Below, in pieces: positions 20,946-28,682 of a stretch of 64,000 bases of DNA. The stretch's first letter is position 1, and each line of letters opens with the position of its first letter. The DNA comes from Chloroflexota bacterium. GTDB taxonomy: Bacteria > Chloroflexota > Anaerolineae > Anaerolineales > Villigracilaceae. The notes beneath the pieces were generated by a model, which saw only the letters and a program-made list of their open reading frames with translations, was not told the DNA's origin and made no database searches. The stretch spans positions 186,001 through 250,000 of the forward strand of contig JACPVF010000015.1 in assembly GCA_016191845.1 (NCBI GenBank). Reading direction: 5' to 3'. The translations under genes were made by a program, and so were the position numbers.

Positions 20946-22004
20946 ATGCAACTTGTAGAGACCATTAAGCAAATCCAACCCCTCGATGAAACCGCGATGC
21001 AGTTGGCGCGTGAACGCCAGAACCTGATCACCAAACCTGCAGGGAGTTTGGGACGGCTGGAGGAACTATCCATTCAATTGGCGGGCATGATGGGGAAGCC
21101 CATGCCTGTTATCAGAAATAAAACCATCATCATCATGGCGGGGGATCATGGGGTTGTCGCCGAAGGTGTGAGCGCGTATCCGCAGGAGGTGACTCGGCAG
21201 ATGGTGTTGAACTTTCTTGCAGGCGGAGCGGCAATCAATGTATTGGCGCGCCATGTGGGTGCAAAAGTTGTCGTGGCGGATATGGGAGTTGCCAGAGAGA
21301 TTCCTACTGCCAGCGAAACTTTGATTCGGCGAAAGATCGGCACGGGAACAATGAACCTGGCCCGGGGTCCAGCCATGAGCTGTGAGCAGGCGGAGGAATC
21401 TGTTCAAAGCGGTATTGACATTGCATTGGGGGAAATATTCAAAGGTGCAGATATTCTGGGTGCGGGTGATATGGGCATTGGTAATACAACTCCATCTGCG
21501 GCGATTGCGTGCGCATTGATGAGCGTCCCGCCAGACAAGATTGCTGGGCACGGCACAGGTATAAATGATGAGGGGTTGGAGCGAAAGATTTCAGCGATCG
21601 TGTGGGGGTTAGAGAACAATCGCCCCAATACAGAGGACGGGCTGGATGTGCTGGCAAAGGTAGGTGGCTTTGAGATCGGTGGACTGGCTGGTGTGATGAT
21701 TGGCGCAGCGTCGAAACATGTGCCTGTCATGGTGGATGGATTCATTTCCACGGCGGCCGCGATGATTGCAGTGACCATCGCCCCACAATGCAAAAAATAC
21801 CTGATCGCGGCACATCGCTCCAGGGAAAACGGGCACATGCTCATGCTTGAATGGCTTGGGCTGAAACCATTGCTCGACCTGGACATGCGCCTGGGTGAGG
21901 GTTCAGGCGCGGCGATCGGGATTTCACTGGCGGAGGCAGCCTGTAAAGTTTTGTCTGAAATGGCGACCTTTGCAGAGGCAGGCGTAAGTGAAAAAGATTC
22001 ATGA
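20946..22004 (+). CDS. cobT: Nicotinate-nucleotide:dimethylbenzimidazole phosphoribosyltransferase CobT
   Basis: Activates the lower-ligand base (for example dimethylbenzimidazole) to alpha-ribazole phosphate. 352 residues, full length. Signatures: RERQNLITKPAGSLGRLEEL at the start, IIIMAGDHGVVAEGVSAYPQ, LGAGDMGIGNTTPSAAIAC, and the C-terminal LDLDMRLGEGSGAAI with the catalytic glutamate. Lies 29 bases after cobO and before cobS, with which it completes nucleotide-loop assembly. Confidence 0.95.
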   Translation: MQLVETIKQIQPLDETAMQLARERQNLITKPAGSLGRLEELSIQLAGMMGKPMPVIRNKTIIIMAGDHGVVAEGVSAYPQEVTRQMVLNFLAGGAAINVLARHVGAKVVVADMGVAREIPTASETLIRRKIGTGTMNLARGPAMSCEQAEESVQSGIDIALGEIFKGADILGAGDMGIGNTTPSAAIACALMSVPPDKIAGHGTGINDEGLERKISAIVWGLENNRPNTEDGLDVLAKVGGFEIGGLAGVMIGAASKHVPVMVDGFISTAAAMIAVTIAPQCKKYLIAAHRSRENGHMLMLEWLGLKPLLDLDMRLGEGSGAAIGISLAEAACKVLSEMATFAEAGVSEKDS

Positions 22005-22029
22005 CCACGATGAGCGCTAAGAAGGTTAT

Positions 22030-22764
22030 ATGACTTCAATCATTGCCGCCTTTCAATTCCTTACCATCTTCCCAACCATTATCCGCCGTATATTTACCCC
22101 ACAGGAGATGGGACGCGCCGTGGGATGGTTTCCGCTGGCGGGAGTGATATTGGGCTTCGCTGTCTATGGAGTAAACTATTCGGCCCGTTTGATATTGCCT
22201 CAAAATATCGCCGCCGTACTCACGTTGTTCGGATGGGTCATCTTCACACGCGCCTTTCACCTTGACGGCTTTATGGATTCGTGCGACGGTCTCTTTGGTG
22301 GCTGGACACCCGAGCGCAGGCTGGAGATCATGAAGGATTCGCGTATGGGAGCGTTCGGTGTGGCAGGTGGAATCTTGGTTCTGCTCACGAAGTACGCCGC
22401 ACTTTCCTCCATGAATATCGCTGTGATACTTCCCGCCTTGATCCTTGCGCCTGCGTTGGGGCGTTGGGCTTCGCCGCTGGTAATGTATACCTTCCCCTAC
22501 GCACGCGAAGATGGAATCGGTTATGAGATGAAGTGTAATGTCACCTGGCGTGAAGTTAGCTTAGCCACATTGATTGCGGGAATCGCAGCGTGGTTTGCCT
22601 CTGGCTGGATGGGTTTGGGAATCATGCTCGGTACAGTAGTTGTCGCGTTTTTGGTTGCGCGCTATGCCATGCGTTTATTGCCTGGACTCACAGGCGACCT
22701 TTATGGCACGATTACAACCTTGGTGGAAATGATGACTCTGATCGCTTACACAGCACAAATATGA
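22030..22764 (+). CDS. cobS: Adenosylcobinamide-GDP ribazoletransferase CobS
   Basis: Membrane-bound cobalamin synthase that joins AdoCbi-GDP to alpha-ribazole(-phosphate). 244 residues with several helices. The family signature FHLDGFMDSCDGLFGGWTPE carries the acidic Mg-binding DG..D..DGLFGG pattern, followed by RLEIMKDSRMGAFGV. Its stop overlaps the cbiZ start (ATGA). The acceptor substrates are supplied by cobT and cobU in the same operon. Confidence 0.95.
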   Translation: MTSIIAAFQFLTIFPTIIRRIFTPQEMGRAVGWFPLAGVILGFAVYGVNYSARLILPQNIAAVLTLFGWVIFTRAFHLDGFMDSCDGLFGGWTPERRLEIMKDSRMGAFGVAGGILVLLTKYAALSSMNIAVILPALILAPALGRWASPLVMYTFPYAREDGIGYEMKCNVTWREVSLATLIAGIAAWFASGWMGLGIMLGTVVVAFLVARYAMRLLPGLTGDLYGTITTLVEMMTLIAYTAQI

Positions 22765-23411
22765 AAACACCTATCAAGGGTATTTCCGTTCATACTTCAG
22801 ACACACACATCCATGTAGAGGCGTCGCATCCGCTTTATACATTGTCCTCGGGCGTGGTGGGAGGTGGGTTTCAAAAAACGCGGCACATTCTCAACATCAA
22901 GGTGGACAGGAATTATATGAGTTCTGGGCCTGCAGCGGATGTACGGCGTTTTGCTCACAGGTTGGATGTTCACGAAAACTTCATTGGCATGATGACCGCT
23001 GCCAACGTTGGTGCAGCAAAACCAGTTTTTCTTCAGGAACATGGCTTGACCGTTGGGGCGATTGTCACGATGGGGATGAGCAATGCCACCTGTGCGGGAA
23101 TCACGCCTCCTTTTCTACCTGATACAGCAGGTACGATAAATATCATCGCCATTCTTCATGCTCGACTGAGTCGGGCTGCGCTGGTCAATGCGGTCATGAC
23201 TGCCACAGAAGCAAAGACCGCCATGTTGTCTGAGCTCGGACAACGTACCAATGATGGACATCCCGCCACGGGTACCTCCACCGATTCGATCGTTATTGCC
23301 GCCAGCCATGAAGGTAACGTGATCCAGTACGCTGGAACTGCCACGCTTGCAGGCTGGCTGATCGCGCGTGCCGTTCGGCAATCCATCTTGCAAATCCAGT
23401 CTGGTAAATAA
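22761..23411 (+). CDS. cbiZ: Adenosylcobinamide amidohydrolase CbiZ
   Basis: Removes the aminopropanol side chain of adenosylcobinamide to give adenosylcobyric acid, so that foreign corrinoids can be remodelled with another lower ligand. 216 residues; hallmarks SSGVVGGGFQKTRHILNIKV, GMMTAANVG, TMGMSNAT and GHPATGTSTDSIVIA are visible. The ATG at 22761 overlaps the cobS stop; a longer frame reaching into cobS is rejected. Together with cbiB, cobU and cobS it makes this operon a scavenging-and-remodelling pathway. Confidence 0.92.
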   Translation: MKTPIKGISVHTSDTHIHVEASHPLYTLSSGVVGGGFQKTRHILNIKVDRNYMSSGPAADVRRFAHRLDVHENFIGMMTAANVGAAKPVFLQEHGLTVGAIVTMGMSNATCAGITPPFLPDTAGTINIIAILHARLSRAALVNAVMTATEAKTAMLSELGQRTNDGHPATGTSTDSIVIAASHEGNVIQYAGTATLAGWLIARAVRQSILQIQSGK

Positions 23412-23412
23412 A

Positions 23413-24333
23413 TTGATTACCTTGGTTGCACTTCTCTTTGACTTGTTCCTCGGTGATCCACCGAACCGTTTTCATCCCACCGCTTGGATGGGCAGCCTGA
23501 TCGCCTTCCTCAAGCGTTTCCGACCGCAGGGGTATCACCTTGTTGAGTTTGTCTATGGTTTTTTCATCGTCTTGACCGGGGTCTGTCTCACAGGTGGTGT
23601 CGCCTTTCTGTTGGAACGCTTTGCCGCTTCTCTCCCCGCCTGGGCTGGGGTGTTGCTTCGGGGACTTTGCCTCAGCCTGACGATCTCCCTGCGTGGTTTG
23701 GATCGTGCCGCGCATGATGTGCAATCCGCGCTTGAAAAGCGCGACCTTTCTGAAGCGCGGCGCTTGCTCTCGTGGCACTTGGTTAGCCGTGATACGTCGC
23801 AGCTGGATGAGTCTCAAGTCTCGGCGGCAACGATCGAATCGGTTGCTGAAAACGCCTCAGATGGAATCATCGCGCCGTTGTTCTTTTACCTCATCGGCGG
23901 GCTGCCAGCCGCTTTTGCCTATCGTTTCGCCAATACAGCCGATTCCATGCTGGGCTACCACGATGATGAGCACGAATGGCTGGGAAAATTCCCAGCGCGC
24001 TTCGACGATGGTTTGAATTTCATTCCCGCACGGCTGACAGGGTTGCTGATTGTTTTATCCGCTCCCTGGATTGGGGGAAATCTCAAATGTGCCTGGCAGA
24101 TTATGAGGCGAGACTCATGTACTACTGCCAGCCCCAATGCGGGTCTTCCCATGAGTGCGATGGCAGGTGCACTCGGCGTGGAATTGGAGAAGGTTGGGCA
24201 CTATCAACTTGGAAAGGGTCTGCGGCCGCCAACTCTGAATGACCTGAACCGTTCACGCCGATTGTTGTTTACTGTGGTCGGCGTATTCGCTTTGCCTGTT
24301 TTGATTTGGAGCATGTATGCTGCCTGGCGTTAA
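23413..24333 (+). CDS. cbiB: Adenosylcobinamide-phosphate synthase CbiB
   Basis: Membrane enzyme attaching aminopropanol (phosphate) to adenosylcobyric acid. About 306 residues. The frame begins LITLVALLFDLFLGDPPNRF, the family start, with FHPTAWMGSLI following. Internal signatures: LDESQVSAATIESVAENASDG and FAYRFANTADSMLGY, then PNAGLPMSAMAGALGV. No ATG lies close; the TTG at 23413, two bases after the cbiZ stop, is the best start. Overlaps cobD by 17 bases. Confidence 0.9.
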   Translation: MITLVALLFDLFLGDPPNRFHPTAWMGSLIAFLKRFRPQGYHLVEFVYGFFIVLTGVCLTGGVAFLLERFAASLPAWAGVLLRGLCLSLTISLRGLDRAAHDVQSALEKRDLSEARRLLSWHLVSRDTSQLDESQVSAATIESVAENASDGIIAPLFFYLIGGLPAAFAYRFANTADSMLGYHDDEHEWLGKFPARFDDGLNFIPARLTGLLIVLSAPWIGGNLKCAWQIMRRDSCTTASPNAGLPMSAMAGALGVELEKVGHYQLGKGLRPPTLNDLNRSRRLLFTVVGVFALPVLIWSMYAAWR

Positions 24334-25384
24334 ACCTTCCCAACACGGCGCGCTTGATTTTGCTGAACTTGAACGGCTTGGCATTCACCCCGATGAAGTC
24401 TTGGACTTCAGTGTCAACAGCAATCCATTTGGCACTTCCCCGCTGGTCCGGGAAGCGATTCTTTCCACATCATTGGAACGCTACCCTGACCGAGAATCGC
24501 TTGCCCTGCGCCGCGCCCTTTCGATGCGGTTGAATGTTCCAACAGAAGAAATCATCATTGGTAACGGCACGGCAGAGTTGATTCAACTGGCGGCGTTTGC
24601 TTTTTTGAATCAGGGAGATAATGTTCTTATCCTTGGACCAACCTTCGGGGAATATGAACGTTCAGCACGGTTGGTCGGAGCAAATATTCATTCCTGGCAG
24701 GCCCATTCCGAAACAGGATTCGCCATCCAGTCCAAAGAAATCCAGCAAAAAATGAGGGTGCTGCAATATCGCTTGGTTTTCCTTTGTAACCCGAATAATC
24801 CCACCGGGCAGGTTCTTTCGCTGAACAATTTGAACGAGTGGGCGGAGCACTATCCCGAAACCTTGTTTGTGGTGGATGAAGCATATCTGGCTTTTGTGTC
24901 TGGAATGCGATCTGCCATCTCGCTTCGACGAAAAAATATTTTGGTGTTGCGTTCGATGACCAAGGATCATGCCATTGCAGGGTTGCGTCTCGGTTACACG
25001 GTTGGCGATATCAAATTAATAGGTAAATTGGAAAATGTGCGTCCTGCCTGGAATGTCAATGCATTAGCGCAGGCGGCAGGATTGGCAGTCTTGCAGGATG
25101 AAAAACATCTTTCTAGAACGCTGACGAAGCTCCGTGTGGAAAAAGAAAATCTGGTTCAAGGATTGAAAGATTTGGGATATTTTCCCGTTCCATCATGTAC
25201 GAATTACTTCCTGCTCCCCGTTGGAAATGGTGCACAATTCCGTCGAAATTTATTGAGGTATGGAATTCTTGTCCGCGACTGCGCTTCGTTTGGTCTGATT
25301 GAATATGTCCGCATTGCAGCGCGTACGCGGACAGAAAATCTTCACCTGTTGAACACGCTTGCCGACCTTCGATCTCTACTATGA
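24317..25384 (+). CDS. cobD: Threonine-phosphate decarboxylase CobD (HisC-like aminotransferase fold)
   Basis: PLP enzyme that makes (R)-1-amino-2-propanol phosphate for the nucleotide-loop linker. 355 residues, aminotransferase class I/II fold. Visible: DFSVNSNPFGTSPLVREAI, the glycine-rich GNGTAELIQLAAF, FLCNPNNPTGQVLS, DEAYLAF, and the PLP lysine Lys216 in SMTKDHAIAGLRLGY. HisC is related, but the position between cbiB and cobC in a cob operon favours CobD. Confidence 0.9.
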   Translation: MLPGVKPSQHGALDFAELERLGIHPDEVLDFSVNSNPFGTSPLVREAILSTSLERYPDRESLALRRALSMRLNVPTEEIIIGNGTAELIQLAAFAFLNQGDNVLILGPTFGEYERSARLVGANIHSWQAHSETGFAIQSKEIQQKMRVLQYRLVFLCNPNNPTGQVLSLNNLNEWAEHYPETLFVVDEAYLAFVSGMRSAISLRRKNILVLRSMTKDHAIAGLRLGYTVGDIKLIGKLENVRPAWNVNALAQAAGLAVLQDEKHLSRTLTKLRVEKENLVQGLKDLGYFPVPSCTNYFLLPVGNGAQFRRNLLRYGILVRDCASFGLIEYVRIAARTRTENLHLLNTLADLRSLL

Positions 25385-25983
25385 AACTCTATCTCATTCG
25401 TCACGGACAAACCGCCTTGAATCATGCCCAACGCTTTCAAGGTCACATTGATACTCCACTGAATGAAGTCGGACGACAACAGGCAAAGGCTTTAGCGCGC
25501 CGTTTATCAAACCAATCCTTTGACATGATCTATTCCAGTGACATGCTCCGCGCCACTGAGACTGCCAGCATGATTTGCGGTTTGAACTTTCAGTCCGACG
25601 TTCGTCTGCGCGAACTCAAATTTGGCGACTGGGAAGGCTTGACCTACTCCGAAATTAAAGAAAAGTATCCCGATACTCTTCAGGCGTGGAAAGATAATTT
25701 TTATGACAATGCCCCACCCAACGGCGAAACCCTCTCTGACCTGGCGAAGCGCACGCGATCGTTTCTCGATGATTTACTCAAATGCCATAAAGACAAAACC
25801 ATTATGGTTGTCGCACACGGTGGAGTCTTGCAAGCATTGATTTGCCTTGCATTGAATATACCCCCGATGATGTACTGGCAATTTCATTTATCGCCAGCCT
25901 CACTTTCGGAAACTTCCTTTTACCCGGAAGGTGCTATTTTGAATTTACTCAACGACACTTCCCATCTTGGGGATGCTCCATGA
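25381..25983 (+). CDS. cobC: Alpha-ribazole-5'-phosphate phosphatase CobC (histidine phosphatase)
   Basis: Histidine phosphatase of 200 residues with the catalytic LIRHGQTALNH at the N-terminus, FDMIYSSDMLRATETA, the acidic ELKFGDWEGLTYSEI and the second histidine in MVVAHGGVLQAL. Family members act on alpha-ribazole phosphate or cobalamin phosphate in the late cobalamin pathway, and the operon context supports this over a phosphoglycerate mutase role. Start overlaps cobD and its stop overlaps cobQ (ATGA). Confidence 0.88.
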   Translation: MKLYLIRHGQTALNHAQRFQGHIDTPLNEVGRQQAKALARRLSNQSFDMIYSSDMLRATETASMICGLNFQSDVRLRELKFGDWEGLTYSEIKEKYPDTLQAWKDNFYDNAPPNGETLSDLAKRTRSFLDDLLKCHKDKTIMVVAHGGVLQALICLALNIPPMMYWQFHLSPASLSETSFYPEGAILNLLNDTSHLGDAP

Positions 25984-27482
25984 CAGCAAAAGTACTAATG
26001 ATTCAAGGCAGTAGTTCATCAGTGGGTAAGAGTCTGTTGGTTACTGCCCTGTGTCGCATATATGCACGGCGTGGAATCAAGGTTGCGCCGTTTAAAGCGC
26101 AGAACATGTCTAATAATGCTGCGGTGTGTGCGGATGGTGGCGAGATCGGGCGTGCCCAAGCACTGCAGGCTGCTGCTGCGGGAATCGCTCCCACTACCGA
26201 TCTGAATCCCGTCCTCATTAAACCCGAAGCGGATTCACGCTCTCAGGTGATTCTGAACGGTCGTCCCTGGCACACGTTGGAAGCCAGAACCTATTATGAG
26301 AAGAAATCTATTCTCTGGGAGCATGTCACTACCGCGTTGAATCGGTTGCGTAATGAATACGAACTCGTCATCGTGGAGGGCGCAGGCAGTCCCGCCGAAC
26401 TCAATCTCAAACGTGGCGATATCGTCAACATGGCAGTGGCACGTTACGCCAATGCACCTGTATTGCTCATTGGAGATATTGATCGGGGCGGGATCTTTGC
26501 TCAATTGCTTGGCACATTTTGGCTGCTTGAACCTGATGAACGGGATCTTCTGCGTGGCTTCATTGTCAACAAGTTTCGCGGCGACTTGTCCCTCTTCTGT
26601 GACGGCATTCAAATTTTGGAAGAGCGCGGGATGATTCCCGTGTTGGGAGTGATTCCCTACTTGAGAGGACTATCCCTGCCCGATGAAGATGCCGTTTCTG
26701 TGGAGGTTGCTTCCCTCTCCACTCAGCCTGCTTCAACCTCCCAAACGGACATTGCCGTTTTGGCGCTGCCGCGCATCTCCAATTTCGATGACTTCGACCC
26801 GCTGCGCGCAGAACCTGGCGTTCACATCCGTCACGTGGATTCTGCAGGTGGATTGGGAAAGCCGCATGCCATCATCATCCCCGGCACCAAGAGCACGGTA
26901 GCTGATTTGGATTGGTTGCAGCAGACAGGACTTGCGGAAGCTCTCATTCAATTTGCGCGAGCAGGCGGCGCGGTGGTCGGCATTTGCGGCGGCTATCAAA
27001 TGCTGGGTCAGACCATCCATGATCCATTCCATGTCGAATCGCAGAACCATTCAACAGAAGGATTGGGATTGCTGCCTGTGGAAACGACTTTTGTCGGACA
27101 GAAAGCCACGTATCAGGTACGCGCAAAGATTTTACATTTTGCATCCTCTGCAGCCCTGGCCGGGGAGTTTGTGGGAGGGTATGAGATTCATGCAGGCAAG
27201 ACTCAGAGTCAAACTCATTGGCTGGAAATTTCTTCTCGTAACGGTGAGCAGGTCAAGGTCCCGGATGGAGGTGTTTCATCCAATGGCAAGGTATGGGGCT
27301 GCTATCTGCATGGACTATTCCACAACGATTCGTTTCGTCATGCTTGGCTGAAAAGCCTGGGCTGGCAGGGCGATATATCCTCCCAGACTGTCCGCTTTGA
27401 AGAATCATTAGAGACTCTTGCAAACGCGGTGGAAGGTTCCTTGAATATGAAATTGCTGGAGGCAATTCTATGGGAAAAATAA
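25980..27482 (+). CDS. cobQ: Cobyric acid synthase CobQ/CbiP
   Basis: Glutamine-dependent amidase converting adenosylcobyrinic acid a,c-diamide to adenosylcobyric acid. 500 residues. N-terminal dethiobiotin-synthetase-like ATPase domain with VLMIQGSSSSVGKSLLVTAL and FKAQNMSNNAAVC; then GDIDRGGIFAQLLGT; C-terminal class I glutamine amidotransferase domain with the nucleophile in VGICGGYQMLGQ and the histidine in GCYLHGLFHND. Start at 25980 is fixed by overlap with the cobC stop. It overlaps cobU by 13 bases. It is the only corrin-ring tailoring enzyme in the operon. Confidence 0.94.
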   Translation: MTAKVLMIQGSSSSVGKSLLVTALCRIYARRGIKVAPFKAQNMSNNAAVCADGGEIGRAQALQAAAAGIAPTTDLNPVLIKPEADSRSQVILNGRPWHTLEARTYYEKKSILWEHVTTALNRLRNEYELVIVEGAGSPAELNLKRGDIVNMAVARYANAPVLLIGDIDRGGIFAQLLGTFWLLEPDERDLLRGFIVNKFRGDLSLFCDGIQILEERGMIPVLGVIPYLRGLSLPDEDAVSVEVASLSTQPASTSQTDIAVLALPRISNFDDFDPLRAEPGVHIRHVDSAGGLGKPHAIIIPGTKSTVADLDWLQQTGLAEALIQFARAGGAVVGICGGYQMLGQTIHDPFHVESQNHSTEGLGLLPVETTFVGQKATYQVRAKILHFASSAALAGEFVGGYEIHAGKTQSQTHWLEISSRNGEQVKVPDGGVSSNGKVWGCYLHGLFHNDSFRHAWLKSLGWQGDISSQTVRFEESLETLANAVEGSLNMKLLEAILWEK

Positions 27483-28039
27483 TTTTTGTCCTTGGCGGAG
27501 CACGCAGTGGAAAATCTTCTCATGTATTGCGTCTTGCTGAAGCGGCGGGTAAGTCTGTCACCTTTCTTGCCACAGCACAGGCACTGGACGATGAGATGTC
27601 CGCACGCATCAAGTCCCACAAAGAAGAACGACCTCTACACTGGCGGACAGTTGAGATTCCGCTTGGCATTGCACCGTATGTGGAAGGAATACAATCGGAA
27701 ATCGTCATTCTTGATTGCGTTACTTTATTGATTTCGAATTTACTGATGCAATTTTTGAAGGATGACTTTGTTGACGAAGCATTATTTGTGCGGTCCACGG
27801 ATAGGGAGGTTGACGAATTGTTGACAGCAATTCAACGGAGCGAACAGGAGTGGCTGATTGTCTCCAATGAGGTAGGTTTGGGTCTGGTGCCGCCCTATCC
27901 ATCGGGACGCATCTATCGCGATGCTCTGGGCCGTGCCAACCAGCGAATCGCCTCCCATGCCAATGAAGTGTACTGGCTGGTGGCTGGCATCCCGGTGCCG
28001 ATTCATCAGTTTCGGGTTTGGTCGCCCCATCAAATTTAA
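27470..28039 (+). CDS. cobU: Adenosylcobinamide kinase/guanylyltransferase CobU/CobP
   Basis: Bifunctional enzyme phosphorylating adenosylcobinamide and attaching GMP. 189 residues; P-loop FVLGGARSGKSSHVLRLAE, TFLATAQALDDEMSARI, RPLHWRTVEIP with the guanylylated histidine region, VILDCVTLLISNLL, and LIVSNEVGLGLVPPYPSGRIYRD. The C-terminal region after VYWLVAGIPV is near normal length. Last gene of the operon. No strong terminator was found in the following 200 bases. Confidence 0.93.
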   Translation: MGKIIFVLGGARSGKSSHVLRLAEAAGKSVTFLATAQALDDEMSARIKSHKEERPLHWRTVEIPLGIAPYVEGIQSEIVILDCVTLLISNLLMQFLKDDFVDEALFVRSTDREVDELLTAIQRSEQEWLIVSNEVGLGLVPPYPSGRIYRDALGRANQRIASHANEVYWLVAGIPVPIHQFRVWSPHQI

Positions 28040-28253
28040 AACTGGTCATTCCCTGAATATCAGATTTTCGATTAAGCAGAATACATGAGGTTTCATTTCT
28101 GCAAGCGTACATTTTCAAGTTTTCAGACACTTTATAATGATTCTCCGTTTCAGCCCGGCCGAAAAACGGGTCTCACCACAATCTGTGATGGATAACAAAA
28201 ACGCAAAGAAGTAATTTGTCTCTTGTAAACAATCATAAAACGCCGTAAAATAC

Positions 28254-28293
28254 GATTGAATATGATTGATTTTGATTGATTATGAATGAATGT
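28254..28293 (+). promoter_or_regulatory. Helically phased 10-bp repeat operator before the truncated DeoR gene
   Basis: Four consecutive 10-base units beginning gattgaatat, gattgatttt, gattgattat and gaatgaatgt run into the start codon region. A similar array stands before the intact DeoR gene. DeoR-family repressors commonly bind repeated sites of this spacing, so this is a probable autoregulatory operator. Confidence 0.6.
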
Positions 28294-28654
28294 GGAAGAT
28301 ATGCAATACAACTTCACCACTAACACTGACCGTCAAATTCAACTTCTACAACTGGTTGCCCAACGCCAGCGAATAGCTGTTTTCGATATTGTTGAGGAGT
28401 TTGCGGTTAGCGAGTCGACTGCTCGCCGTGACTTGGAGATCCTGGCCAGACAGGGCAGGGTTCAACGTGTGCATGGTGGGACGTTTGCCATCCAGTCCAC
28501 GCAACCCGAATTGCCCCTGCTGGAACGCGGCAATGAACGGGATGCTGAGAAGCGTCGTATCGGACAGGCGGCAGCAGCACTGGTGCGTGAAGGCGAGACA
28601 ATTTTTCGGAGGACGACGCCAGCGCATCATGATGGCTATAGCTCTTTCTTGTAG
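28286..28654 (+). pseudogene. Truncated DeoR-family regulator (5' duplicate of the gene at 32587)
   Basis: 122-codon frame. The first 105 or so codons are nearly identical to the intact DeoR-family gene at 32587: DeoR HTH (RQRIAVFDIVEEFAVSEST, ARRDLEIL, RVQRVHGG) and the first part of the sugar-phosphate sensor domain. Similarity stops abruptly after GETIF at 28606, and the last 17 codons are unrelated. The sensor domain is therefore missing. It could still make a DNA-binding fragment that competes with the intact repressor, but it is best read as a partial duplication. Confidence 0.8.
28292..28606 (+). repeat. 315-bp direct repeat, copy 1
   Basis: Covers the 5' part of the truncated DeoR gene, from GTGGAAGATATGCAATAC to GACAATTTTT. 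Matches 32587-32901 with only scattered, mostly synonymous differences. The two copies are in the same orientation and flank the giant sensor-regulator gene. Confidence 0.88.
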
Positions 28655-28682
28655 TACCGGCTCATCTTGAAGGTAAACAACC

